This document shows positions 47,701-59,475 of a DNA stretch of 64,000 nucleotides, piece after piece; positions within the stretch are counted from its first letter, which is position 1; each line of letters starts with the position of its first letter. Below the pieces are notes generated by a model. The model saw only the letters and a list, made by a program, of their open reading frames with translations. It ran no database searches and was not told the DNA's origin. A program made the position numbers and the translations under genes. Origin of the DNA: Anisus vortex (Eukaryota > Mollusca > Gastropoda > Planorbidae); contig OX421507.1 of NCBI GenBank assembly GCA_949126835.1, forward strand, positions 15,644,326 through 15,708,325. The letters are read 5' to 3'.

Positions 47701-50700
47701 ACTCCTCGGGCCACGTGCCTCATCTGCATCTATGACATTTGTGTTTAGAGAGGACAAGCAATCCCCAATCCCCTGATTACCCGCCTACCCAAAAGACCCG
47801 GAGAATCTGACCCACTAACCCACTTAGTGTATTTTATTCGAAACATGTATTATGGATATCGTGTATCATTTTCTTTTTAAAGTTTCTTATTTGATGCTAT
47901 TTCTAAAACAGGTATGGTCGAATAGTGTAATTTAATTGTACAGTACACAAAACTAAACGGAGAAAAAATCATTGGCTGCCATATAGATGAAGAAAAAAAA
48001 AGGGGCGACAATTCGACACATCCTAACTTTTGCAGACGATTATTTTAAAAAATGTGCGTGGGATCGTCACCTTTATCTTATTTCTTTTTTAAATATATGT
48101 ATTGAGCGCGAAATGCATGTTTTCAAACCGAGGCTGTATGAGGGAGGAGGCTATTGACGCAATGTTGACATGCTAGAATCGAGGTCGTTAACAATTGCCA
48201 GGGAAGAGCACAATTTTTTTTTTTGCAATATGGCGGCGAGACACTTATGCAACGCGCCTGAAAACTGTAACGAATAATTAAACAACCTCCTAGAAAGAAA
48301 GTCTTTTCGTTTAAGCTCGTTACAGGCCGAGAAGAAATACACACCACGTGGTTTACATTTGATGACGTTTTATTATAGTGTAATGAAAAAAAAAATTCAA
48401 TAGAATTGATTTTTTTCGGGGAGTTAGGTTGATGGGGAAAGAGGGGGGGGGGGGGCTGAAAATTTGAGAGAACGACATTGTTACCAGCAGCAAGTCTATG
48501 TGCCATGTTTCAGCTCGATAGGACCGTGATAACTGTAATAATTGCGTGTGTTTTGGTTTGCTTGTTTATGTTGTATGTGTACTGGTTATAGAACATACCG
48601 TCAAAAAAAATGCAGTCTCTCAAATATAAAGTGATACAACTGTAGAGCATTTAAACTTGGTGAGAGAAAGAAATAGTGAGAGAAAGAAATAGTGAGAGAA
48701 AGAAACAGTGAGAGAAAGAAAGAGTGACATAGAGAAAGAAAGATATAAAGTAAGAGAGAACGAGTAAAAAAGAGAGATAGAAATGAGATTAAAGAGAAGG
48801 AGAGAGAAAAGGTTAAAAAAAGTGACAGAGAAAGAAAGATAGTGATGATCGAGAGGGAGATAAGCGTGAGAAAGAGAAAGAAAGCAAGTGAGAGGTGGGG
48901 AGGGAGATAGTTAAAATGACAAGTGGAAAGGCGTTGTTAATTGAACCATGAACAATTGTAGTTAAAAAGGATGAGAGTATCAGAGGATATGAGAGGTTGG
49001 GAAGTATCCCTCTTTGGTCGACTTCTCTCTCTCTCTCTCTACATATAAATATATATATATATGTATATATATAGAGAGAGAAGTTTAGGGATGAACATGT
49101 TGTATAACATGAGCATGAGGGGGGGGGTCGAAGAAAAGACATTTCTAAATAATTTAGGCCCCCTACATAGAAGTCATCGTTGCATAATCATTTCGTAAGA
49201 ATTTAAAATTTCTAAAAATCTTATCGGGGTTTGAAGGGGTGGGTGGGAGGGGGGGGGGGGAATGCGATGGAAATAATCGAGTAATGAGAGAGTAAACAAA
49301 AAAAAAGTGAACACAAAAATAAATAAAGAGAACATGAAGATAGAAAAGAGTGAGCAAAATAATGAGAGAAAAAAAGAGAATGGAGAAAGGTATACAATGC
49401 TAGAGAATACAGCATGTAGGAGTAGGTCAATACAAATATTGAAGAATATAATATGAAAAAAAAATACATTAAGAAATTCCCAAAGAAAAAGTGAAAAATC
49501 TATATTTTGATCAACCAAGTTCCGAAACTCTGTATTCTCCTTCAAATTTCACGTTATTACGGCCCCTTCTATTCTAATGTTGTTGCTTGTTATAACCCCC
49601 GTGTTGGCTCTAGGATAATTTAATTTGGTGGAGTAATTTCCTGCACAATTTCGGGGGGGGGGGGGGGACTGGGGTGGAGGCGCAGTGTGTGGGCGTTATT
49701 TCATGTTGTGTATTTTGTATTTGATTTTGCACAATCAAACACGCCGCCATGGAATTCAATTTTATCCGTAGTGTAGATTTAAAGTTGGCAGCCTATACTT
49801 TAGACTTGCTGGTTTCGTATTTGACGCCTTAGCTATTTTAACGTATATATTATGTATTTATAATAACAGTATTAGATTTAATCTCTTGTACCTTAATTGT
49901 TTGTGAGGGGAAAGCAATGAGAAATTTACAGAAGTTTTGTTTTAACATTGTTTCCTAGTGGATAGCGGGATAATCCCAATGTCTAGTTAGATAACTGTTA
50001 TCTGACTGACATATTATTATGTTACCTTATGGAAAGGTAAGAATGCAAGGTGGAACCAAAGACTACAGTAAGATGGACCGATTCCTTTAATATTTCTGCT
50101 ATTCGATGACTCGAATGACTTCTTTCCGGAATTCCCGATTCCCTTTTATACTGTAAGCTTACACTTCCATTTTATTTAATCGTTATGATTTTCTCAATGA
50201 GAAATTAAAATCGAAAGTTGTATACAGCGGAAACCTTAAATGCAAACATGGGAACGTAGAATCACGGGAAAAAAAGAACATATCAATATACGCTCTAAAA
50301 ATAGAGCAAGCCGTTCATCTTATTATAGCCTTTGGTGGAACCAAAAATAATGGGCTAGAAAACTAGTGCTCTATTTTCTCCACTGCTTCAATGTACATTG
50401 TGTAAAGATACAAGGTCAAACCATAATAAGGAATAAGACCAAATTTTCAAAAAAAATTGATTTGGTCCAGTCGTAGTGTCCAAACCGTATCTGGATCCAG
50501 TCTATATAATATAGGTATACCCAGTCTATATATAGGTATGCCCAGCCTATATATAGGTATGCCCAGCCTATATATAGGTATGCCCAGCCTATATATAGGT
50601 ATGCCCAGCCTATATATAGGTATGCCCAGCCTATATATAGGTATGCCCAGCCTATATATAGGTATGCCCAGCCTATATATAGGTATACCCAGCCTATATA

Positions 50701-53700
50701 TAGGTATACCCAGCCTATATATAGGTATGCCCAGTCTATATATAGGTATGCCCAGCCTATATATAGGTATGCCCAGCCTATATATAGGTATGCCCAGCCT
50801 ATATATAGGTATACCCAGCCTATATATAGGTATACCCAGTCTATATATAGGTATGCCCAGTCTATATATAGGTATGCCCAGCCTATATATAGGTATGCCC
50901 CCAGCCTATATATAGGTATACCCAGTCTATATATAGGTATACCCAGTCTATATATAGGTATACCCAGTCTATATATAGGTATACCCAGTCTATATATAGG
51001 TATGCCCAGTCTATATATAGGTATACCCAGTCTATATATACGTATACCCAGTCTATATTTATTTCATGTCCAGTCTGTGTCTGTTCCGGTTGATTGGGGA
51101 AACTTACCTGAATCGACACCTGTCATTTCTCCAGTTCTCATTCGGCTGGAAGGTTTTATCCGCGCACTGCTTGCACTGGTACCTGTTTTCATTGGGCGGG
51201 TCACACTGAGACAGGTAATGGCCTGCAAAACATTCAAGAATGGAAAGATAACTTATAGAGAGTGATGTTAAGAGAGTAATTTTAAGAGAGAGTGTGAGAG
51301 AGGGGAGGAACAGAGCGAGATAGATAAAGTGAGAGAGATGGAGAGAGAGAGAGAGAGAGATAGAGAGCGAGTGCCGATACAAAGCTATTTACATACAAAG
51401 CTTTTTACATTTATAACAAAAGAAGAACATTTTTGTTTAAATTAAGAAAAAAGGATTTTAAAAAGCTAAAACTAAATGGAAAAAAGTAAAAATAAAATTA
51501 ATTATTATCGGAAAAGGGGGGGGGGGGGGCGGGACAAAAAATTTGGCTAAACAAATAGCCAAAATAATATTTTTTATTGAAAGGCCCAAAGAATTTAGTG
51601 AACTATTGTTTTAGTACTGGTTGTAATTGTATCTGCTTGTAATTATTGTTTAATTTGTGTAAATGCTATGTTAGCCCACGTTAACATGTAGTAATATGAA
51701 GTACCAAATCTTCTTTTAACTACCCCCCCCCCCCACCCCAATAACAATTTACTCTAACTGCAGGCCCCTGCCCCCCAAAATACAAACAACAATAAAAAAA
51801 AAACATTTAACGCGTTACATTGTTTTGCATAGTCAGCTATTACAGTTTTACAAAAACATACGACGTCATACTGAAAACAAAGATTTTAACCAATATCTGA
51901 AATAGGCGGGGCGTTTATGTAAGATTTAGCCTTGTAACCTTTTTACTTTTACAATTCACGTAAACAAAAAATTTACGTACTTTAAAGCAGAAGAAAAAAT
52001 TAATAATTTTCAACGCTTGCATGCCTCCCCCACCCCCAACGCCCTTTCTCTTTTCTCTCCCCCCCCCTCCCAGTCTTCCTCCTTCAAGGCGACACCAAGC
52101 GCATCGATCCCTTCAACCAAGAATCGAGTCAACGAGGAAAGAACAATGAGTTATGATAAAGTCGAATACACCCCCCCCCCCTTCAAACCACATCGATTCT
52201 CACTCATTCCCCAACACAAACGATGTATCAGCTTCGAGTCCGACTATACGTGACGTATTCGAAATGTCAGAACGATTGTTTTTCGCGATTCATTTCTCCT
52301 CAGCTCTCATCTCGCAAGTACTTTTTTTTTTCTTTTAAATTGGTGTGTTTTGTTGTAGTCAAAAAAATTAGTTCCAATTGTAAATCTTGTGAACGAAATG
52401 ACGCGTGAATATAAGAAGAAAAGAAAGAGGAGGGGGTGGGGGGGGGGTGATAATTATACTCTGTTCAAGGGGGAGAGAAAAACAAATCTTCTTGTTAAAA
52501 TTAATGATTGTCTTTCCCTTTCCAAAACTCTAAACTCTAAATAAAGTAGAGTGTAACGTGATTTAATTGTTAGTTTCGAATGTTTTGCAAAGTGATCACT
52601 GACTCTTATACGTTGTCGATGCGTCAGCAATGGTTAATTACCACAGTTTGTTGTTTTTGGTGTTTTAGCCTTATGTAATAAAGTTATCTTGAAATATTCA
52701 ACAAACTTTGTCTTAGTATTATCTGCCAACATTCTTATACTTTGTCATAAATCTTTTCAGCACATTATCACAAATGTATCCTCAAAATTCCAACACTTTG
52801 TCTTATCTTTGTCTTCCAACATTCGATCACTTTGTCATAGAGTTATATTCCAACATTCTATCACTTTGTCATAGAGTTATATTCCAACATTCCATCACTT
52901 TGTCATAGAGTTATATTCCAACATTCTATCACTTTGTCATAGAGTTATATTCCAACATTCCATCACTTTGTCATAGAGTTATATTCCAACATTCTATCAC
53001 TTTGTCATAGAGTTATATTCCAACATTCTATCACTTTGTCATAGAGTTATATTCCAACATTCTATCACTTTGTCATAGAGTTATATTCCAACATTCTATC
53101 ACTTTGTCATAGAGTTATATTCCAACATTCTATCACTTTGTCATAGAGTTATATTCCAACATTCTATCACTTTGTCATAGAGTTATATTCCAACATTCTA
53201 TCACTTTGTCATAGAGTTATATTCCAACATTCTATCACTTTGTCATAGAGTTATATTCCAACATTCTATCACTTTGTCATAGAGTTATATTCCAACATTC
53301 TATCACTTTGTCATAGAGTTATATTCCAACATTCTATCACTTTGTCATAGAGTTATATTCCAACATTCTAATAATTGTTATATTAAAAACAATAAGAAAA
53401 CTTTTTCTTGGTGCTACGGTACAATATTTAAAACTCTGACTAAATTGTTATATAACAGCTAATTCTTATATCCTAAGTCGAAAAGGTGAAAGGTCATGGA
53501 ACTAGGCCCAGGGAGCGAGGTCTGCCAGTGTGTCACAGCTCAAGTCTAAGACCTGCACATTTTGTTTTTCACTTCGCTCTTAATTACTAAAGAATTTTAA
53601 TTAAAGAGCCAAGTCGATGCTGTCTTTATTTGAAATCCGATTATTTCCCTTGACAACAGTTCCCCACAGTCCCTCCCCCCATCCCACCTTTCCCAAAGGA

Positions 53701-56642
53701 AACTAAACTCACAAGCTTAAACTTAAGACTAACAACCCGAAGGCGCGTCCGGTCGAGTCAACTGACCTGGCCATTGGAGGTCAACTGTAATCAGATTAAA
53801 GATATAGAAAGAGGAAGAAGAAGTAGAAATAAGGGAAAGGGGCCGCAATCAGGGCTTAAAGTCTCTCGCTCATCGATTGGGTAGTTCGTCAGCGGTTCTG
53901 CTTTTAATGAAAAGGGCAGTAATCGAAAGGAAATAGTTGGGTGATTGAGTAACGGGGGGCGTAACTCCTGGAGAAAGAGGTCTTTAGGGTTGTACTATTT
54001 ATAGTTACCTACCTTTCCCCTTCGGTGTAGCGGAGTCATTATTTTTGTTTTAAAATTAATGTTATTCAGACTATGGTTAGAGATGGGTCAGGGTAATGCG
54101 TGGTCCATAACCGTCGTCGACAGAGTTTGTTTAGTTACTGGACGACCCAACCTCAGGGGACGTGTGTCTGCATTTATGTGGCCAACAGATAGCCGGGGGG
54201 AGACAGGAATATTTCTATTTATGCAACGCAGAAGTCCATTCAGATGTTCTTAACGTTTTCGAAACTTTTGTTTTTGGCATTCAACCCTTTGCAGCTAATT
54301 GGCACTTTTAATCCAATCTTTCAAATTTTCACGTATGTTCTCTTTGAACAACAGCTGGTCTTGAAAGGGTTAACATCACCAGGTAAAACACCTGTATTAT
54401 TTCTGCCAAGTTCTATTTGGGTGTCCCTGTGCCTAGACCTGGATCTGGTAAAAGGCTGGCATCTACTGGGCGAAACTTACAACGTCGACGTAAAGAGGCC
54501 ACAAAAGCCACTTGCACAATGGAGCCGAAGAAATAATCGCATGAAGTAAAATGCTCCAAAAAGCTTGCTATATTAAGATATCCAAACAAGCGATGCAATA
54601 TACCCCCCTCAAATAATTGCTTAAATGTAACAAATAGATCCATGGGGGCCGGTGAAGCAGCGTTCACCAGTTTCTGTGGCCACTGCATACGAGGGGATTG
54701 TGTGGCCGACACAGTGCCTAGCCGCCTTCACTTTATCCCAACCACAAAGTCAGGTAACCATCTGAGCTGGGTAGACACAGGGACAGCCCCACAGACCCTA
54801 GAACAAATCCTAACTTTCACCAGGATTCGAAACCAGGAATATATATATAAAGGGAAACTGGTTGAGAAATTATTAAATACAAGAATAGGTCTATTTAATC
54901 AGGAGCCGTTTGATTCTAAAATGATAGTTAACATCAAAAAGTCAAAAGATATTTAAAAGTTTCCCCACAACACACATCCACACATCTAAAGAAGGTCAAT
55001 AGTCTATAGTCGAGAAATTTCATTGGTGTGCAGATCGCAAGGGAAGAAAACCTTTTTTGTTCTCCAGATAAAAAAGAGTTATCTTCTCCTAGATGTCTAA
55101 GACTTGTTTGCTCGTTAGAATTTTGTTTTTATCTTTCATTATTAAACTAGTTATCAACAGACAGATCAATGGAGGGTTTTCCTTGACCTTTTGCTGATAA
55201 ACTCTGCAGCCCAGTCTCTTTGAAGGCTTGATTCAAAATCGAGTTTTTTATAGTTTTTTTTCTGGGGGGGGGGGGGGGGGGGGTTTCCCCTCGTTCCCAG
55301 CAGCGTCTTGGCTTAAATATTTAACACATTTATCAAACTTTTAATTTCTTCCTTCACTACAGCCTTTAAAAAAGAAAGAAAAATGCTTCATACAAAGAGT
55401 TTCCCAATCTCTTTTTTCTTTTCTTTCTATTTTCAGCTTCCAGATATCTCAAAATCTGGCCAGATAAAAACTTTCTTAAAATTTTTTATATTTGTAAACA
55501 AAAAACAACAACAACAACAATGTTTTAAAATGTAGTAAGAAAAAAAGAAAGAAAATACAGAGAAATATTAAATTGAATGCTGGAGATATGAAATTGAATA
55601 TAGACTTATTTAAAAGAACAACAATATATATTTGAGAAATTCCCTGTACATTATATATTACAGACGCTCCTTTTATACACAAGATTATTGTGTCAAACCA
55701 TTCATACGATTATCAGTGGTTTATGAGTCCAGTGTTGCATTTTCGTTAGTGTCTTAAACTATTTTAAGTTTTAGATTTTACTGGTTTGTTCATGCAACCC
55801 ATTTCATGCCCGGATGCCACTCGGGACGAAAGAGAAATCATTATCCTTATGTCTATTGTTCGTTTGTAGTAAGAGATTATTGGCTAAAATTTGCTATCTC
55901 TATTTTTTTTAAACACGAAATTTACACCATATTTTAATAAATTAAAGTCAATTTCGCCTAACCTCCTTCAAATTCTCTTTTTTTTTATTATTACATTTTT
56001 ACAATGTTTTTCTTTTAAATTCTTAATAAAATGGTAGATCTAGATCTATACATTTTTACCTCATACAATTTTGTTTCAGAAAAGGAGAACTTCAAACTTT
56101 TGACATTTTTAATCGATCTAATTTTTAGGTGTTTACTATCAAAAATGATATACATGTAATTTATTAGTTTTCCAATAGCTTAGGGTGATTTTGTGCACCG
56201 GGTCAGAATAAACCTGCTATTGCCCTCCTACCTTATTGCCCCCCCTCCCCTTGCCCATCTGCTTTACATCACTTCAACCTACCTTGCAGTATTTGCCCAC
56301 CCCCCACCTACACCAATTCGCAAAACTGGCTAAGCCGTTGTTTAATAACTAATGTTATTATTTCAGTACTCTTAATGTTGTATTAACTTGAATGATTGTT
56401 TGCCTGGCATTGACTGCAAGAGAGCAAACAGCTCTGCAGACTGGCTAATAGAAGAAGTAGAATGATTGTTGAATGAATTTTTGTTTTATATGAGGAAGTC
56501 GTCTAATGGCGTTTACTTTAATATCTTGACATACCCCACACACACACAAACACACACATAAACGAATAAACTCACCTGGAGGGCACGAGTCGTTTTCTGT
56601 CTTGGGGCAGACTGTATTGTCCCCGCTGTGTGATGGCATTAT
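35751..56642 (-). CDS. TNF receptor superfamily member with death domain (signal exon uncertain)
   Basis: Type I membrane receptor of the p75NTR/EDAR-like kind. Exons in coding order: 56642-56576, 51222-51108, 40683-40523, 39686-39608, 38790-38714, 38326-38081, 37904-37779, 37350-37192, 36103-35751. They give 1,383 nt, 460 aa plus stop, all in phase. Numbering from the first listed exon, cysteine-rich repeats cover about 1-171 (for example [39 protein letters not shown]). A single transmembrane helix at 188-207 is followed by CCRRR. A death domain covers about 254-343 ([11 protein letters not shown]...[19 protein letters not shown]). It is followed by a 117-residue acidic/Pro tail. Invertebrate members of this family signal in apoptosis and immunity; the ligand is unknown. 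Introns reach 10.4 kb. Confidence 0.88.
36480..36605 (+). mobile_element. LINE family 1 3' end, diverged
   Basis: GGTTGCTTGAACTAATCAGG, ACCAACAACTTAACAGCATT and CTATGTAAGGAGAAGCTGTA parallel the 21979-22130 copy. It lies in the last intron of the TNF-receptor gene. Confidence 0.6.
36815..36998 (-). mobile_element. tRNA-derived SINE (family A?), very diverged
   Basis: CTGGATTCGAACCCAAAACA (inverted B box) followed by GACAATCAGATAGTTATGCC and GAGCCCTGTGTCCC fits the head end of family A in minus orientation. The body is hard to align. Confidence 0.4.
40110..40165 (-). mobile_element. LINE family 1 3'-tail fragment
   Basis: TATATTACAGACGCTCCTTC then TATAAAGAAGATTATTG is the inverse of the GAAGGGGCGTCTGTAATAT block of family 1. 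Only the last 50 or so bases are recognisable. It lies just upstream of an irregular segment with SINE-like ACTCGAACCCTAG at about 40287. Confidence 0.55.
40970..41092 (-). mobile_element. tRNA-derived SINE (family B)
   Basis: On the minus strand: GCTGGTCTTGTGGTTAGTAC (A-box region), CCCGGTTCTAATCC (B-box region), then TGCCGCCGACCGATCCCTG. The body block is shared with 1915-2015. Confidence 0.65.
41286..41624. mobile_element. hAT-type non-autonomous element, 339 bp
   Basis: The left end CAGGAGTCTCAAAC and the reverse complement of the right end CAGGGGTCTCAAAC are near-perfect inverted repeats. Flanks GTTTAAAA (41278-41285) and GTTTGTAA (41625-41632) match at 6 of 8 positions, as for an aged 8-bp duplication. 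The interior carries GCGGCCC and GTGGATC blocks and a poly(G) run near 41540. No coding frame was found. Confidence 0.7.
41700..50490. other. Large TNF-receptor intron: microsatellites and G/C runs, no exon seen
   Basis: Most of the 10.4-kb intron between the second and third listed exons. It contains TATG/TGTA-rich sequence (41790-42080), GA and CT runs (42600-42640, 43590-43630, 44208-44235, 44455-44480, 48660-48890), and many poly(C)/poly(G) runs. A less repetitive, CpG-richer stretch lies at 45080-45540. Open frames here track simple repeats and lack motifs. Confidence 0.5.
47240..47405 (+). repeat. Degenerate ~30-bp tandem repeat
   Basis: Five to six imperfect copies built from TTTTCCCAAACTTTCTCAAA plus CCTTTGTCAA. 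Copy length varies (about 18-30 bp). It lies in the large TNF-receptor intron. Confidence 0.85.
50497..51058. repeat. 21-bp palindromic minisatellite near a TNF-receptor exon
   Basis: About 26 copies of a 21-bp unit, CCTATATATAGGTATGCCCAG. Each unit holds a palindrome CTATATATAG. Two linked variants occur: GGTATGCCCAGCC and GGTATACCCAGTC, the second also creating GGTATACC. The TATACCC/AGTC type dominates the right end. Because 21 is a multiple of 3, both strands stay open (repeated MPSLYIG and YIDWVYL), which explains long false ORFs. The array ends 50 bp inside the intron from the donor of the exon at 51108-51222. Confidence 0.97.
52697..53371 (+). repeat. 34-bp minisatellite
   Basis: About 16 near-identical copies of a 34-bp unit, TTTGTCATAGAGTTATATTC plus CAACATTCTATCAC. 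A run of diverged copies (52697-52830) lies on the left side. The first full units alternate TCTATCAC and TCCATCAC before the array becomes uniform. It lies in the intron between exons 51108 and 56576. Confidence 0.96.
53372..54630. other. Intronic sequence, no element recognised
   Basis: Mixed-composition sequence with moderately open plus-strand frames at 54059-54253 and 54244-54549. Neither shows a domain motif, signal peptide or splice-compatible continuation with the minus-strand receptor gene. Confidence 0.4.
54635..54840 (-). mobile_element. tRNA-derived SINE (family A)
   Basis: Minus-orientation copy: GGGGCCGGTGAAGCAGCGTT, CACCAGTTTCTGTGGCCAC, GGGGATTGTGTGGCC, then GTCAGGTAACCATCTGAGCT, and TTCACCAGGATTCGAAACC (inverted B box). 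Truncated just after the B box. Confidence 0.75.
55640..55840 (-). mobile_element. LINE family 1 3' end
   Basis: Inverse blocks in order: ATATTACAGACGCTCCTTTT at 55656, and GGTTTGTTCATGCAACCC then GCCCGGATGCCACTCGGGAC (inverse of the SFFPSGI/RAW coding block) at 55780-55835. Frames are broken by deletions. Confidence 0.65.
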
Positions 56643-57734
56643 CTGTGGACGAAGCAAAAAAAAAAGGCCATCAAGATATAATCAAGGGAAAATCAATAAA
56701 AAAATGAAGACTATTGGACTTTTCTAGCTTTGCAAGAAAATAAAGTCACTTGCCTGGGTGTTATCTGATCTAATATAGTCGTTTAGAATTAATTGAATTT
56801 TGACAAAGACATTGTTGGTGAAGACAAGTATTTAACATTTGATAGAATGAATTCAGAATTCAGTTACAGTTAAATTAATTGTAACTTATTTTCCTTCTAT
56901 TTCCATAAATCAGTATTTTTTTTTAAAGTCTGGCTCTGCTGGGAGTCACATGACAACACAGCCATGTATATATAGATCAGTGAGTTCAATACATACAAAC
57001 GAATGCAGTACCCCTACCCTCCCCTTTCTCAACACGGTTCAACCATTATTTTTAAATCTTTTAAATTGCAGATACCTCTGGTGTCATCAGGTTTGGGAGG
57101 GAGGTGGTAGGGTGGGGGTTGTGGAAAAAAATGAGGAGAGGGGAAGCTCACTGCAATTAGTCTTCTTGTTTGTCTTCCAAATCAATGCACGTACATTTTG
57201 TCTTCATCTTATTCCTTTTGAGGGCTAGGAGTGGCGGGGGCGGTTGGTTGGTTTGTGAAGGCGTTACAAATTGCCCCCTCAATCAGATTTAATGTCAGCG
57301 TATTAAAAAGAAAACTATGAAGAAAAAATAAAACTGCTGGCACGTGAGTTGTCAATGTGTGAAACCAGCAATATAAACGCATGACTGCATTTCTCTCTTT
57401 CTATCTATCTCACTGAATCTTTCTCTCTCCATAAAAGATAGCCTACATATCCACACTCTACTTGCATGTTTAAACTCTGTCAGTGTAAGTGTACTTAAAG
57501 CATACATTTTGGACGATCTACTGGGCGCGTGGCCTGTTTATTGAAATATTAATCTCTGCCTCAAGAATGTTGAAGAGAGTAAGAAAGGCCCAGAGAAGCA
57601 GGCAGTAGTAATGAAAGCTGAAACAGATTATCATGTTCTCTTTGACTTTAGAAAATGAGTTGATTAAAAAAGTGACTTCTTACGATAATGCCTGTTTTAG
57701 AAAATGACCTAAGAAAATTATATGTAAAGAAACT

Positions 57735-57958
57735 AACTTACAAAGAGATGTACGCTTAAAGAGAATGACCCTTAAAGAGAAAGACCCTTAAAGAGAAAGA
57801 CCCGTAAATAAAATGACATGTAAATAAAATGACATGTAAATAAAATGACATGTAAATAAAATGACATGTAAATAAAATGACATGTAAATCAAATGACATG
57901 TAAATCAAATGACATGTAAATCAAATGACATGTAAATCAAATGACATGTAAATAAAAA
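57735..57958 (+). repeat. 16-bp minisatellite with two unit types
   Basis: About ten copies of AAATAAAATGACATGT, some with AAATCAAATGACATGT. They are preceded by three or four copies of a related 16-bp unit AAAGAGAAAGACCCTT. The unit length is constant across the change, so one array seems to have evolved from the other. Confidence 0.93.
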
Positions 57959-59159
57959 GGCTAGTTAATAGCTAAGGAGAATAAACTATTTCAATAGTAT
58001 TTGTATACATCAGAGAGACTGGACATGCACTTTGCAAAAAAAGAAATGAAAACAAGGAACTGGGAAGTGGAAGATGAACACTTCATCTTGGTTTTTACCT
58101 AGCTTGGGATTAGTACGCAGTAAAATGTACACACCTTGACTTTTTTTTTTATACACATGTTTTATTTTGTACACATTCCATATGGAGGTCCAAATTTACG
58201 CACATACATACTTACACATCCATACACACATATACCCGAACAGGCCCCTAAGTCAAATTTCGTTATTAACCGTTAAGTCGGACATTGAAATATGTGTGTT
58301 TAACTGTGTGTTTAACTGTGTGTTTAACTTGTCATATAAAAACAACAACACATAAGAAAAACAACGTCTTCAAACAACAGCAAAGTTTGAAAATTGGTGA
58401 CGAGAAAAACGAAACAAAAAAAAAAAGTAAACAAACTTTGGGTTTTGAAAATTGGATTACCAGGTCATCACCGTTGCCAAGGCAACGCCTCGCCTGGGAC
58501 TGCCTTGTATTAACTTAAAGCTTATAATTTTTTTTGTTTTTGTTTGTTTGTTTCAGAAGTTTTACCTCGTGATAGTTTAAAAGTATAACAATCTACTTCT
58601 TCTTGTTTAAAAAAAAAATAATAGGCCAAAAGATTGAAACGAATGTTTTAAAGTCGCTGTAGTTTCTTTTACGGAAACATTGCGAAAATTAAATTATTAT
58701 TATGTCACGTGAAGATTAAGAGATAAAAAAACAACCTACAAGTGCCGTAAGCCATTGGAACAAAAATTTAGTAATCTAAACTGTTATCTACAATAGTACA
58801 ATTATACTATACAACGATATAAATGGCTATGGTATCGTTTAATGTGATAAACAGTTTAAGTTATTATGTCATCAGAAGTCAAAATAACGCATGCAGCATA
58901 CACAAATGTAAACCCCCAAAACATCTCGTATACCAGCACTGAATAGTTTCGCATATAATTGATATGTTGAAGACAAGACGAGATACAAGTACCAATCATT
59001 GAAAGCTGAGCACAGGAATAAATATGTATAAGAGAAACTAGAAGAAAGAAAAGGTAATCGCTATAATCTCTATAGTTTGCTAACAAGTACCCCCCACGGG
59101 ACAAACGACATCAAATGCTGGCAGTAAGCTCTCGCCAATTAAATCGTCATCACATGAAA

Positions 59160-59475
59160 ATGCAGCTCCACACAAAAAGGTAATTTACCACAAGAATGTA
59201 ACTCATCACAAGAAGATAATTTATAACAAGAAGTTAGCATACCAGAAGAAGGTAACTTACCACAAAAAGGTAACTCGTCACAAAATGGTAAATCGCCACA
59301 AAAAGGTAACTCGACACAAAATGGTAACTCGCCACAAAAAGGTAACTCATCACAAGAAGGTAACTCATCACAAGAAGGTAACTCATCACAAGAAGGTAAC
59401 TCATCACAGAAGGTAACTCACCACAAGAAGGTAATTAAGCACAAGAAGGTAACTTACCACAAGAAGGTAACGCCT
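59160..59475 (+). repeat. 18-bp minisatellite
   Basis: About 17 copies of AACTCATCACAAGAAGGT with variants (CACCACAAAA, CGTCACAAAA, CGACACAAAA). The central copies are most alike and both edges are diverged. Confidence 0.93.

Noticed and set aside
49174..49545. Minus-strand hydrophobic frames resembling membrane proteins.
   Set aside because: They are poly(A)/GA-rich intronic sequence read as Phe/Leu/Ser on the other strand, in several overlapping frames at once.
50457..51119. Long frames on both strands encoding MPSLYIG or YIDWVYL heptads.
   Set aside because: They are the 21-bp minisatellite translated; a unit divisible by three keeps any stop-free phase open. The array is intronic.
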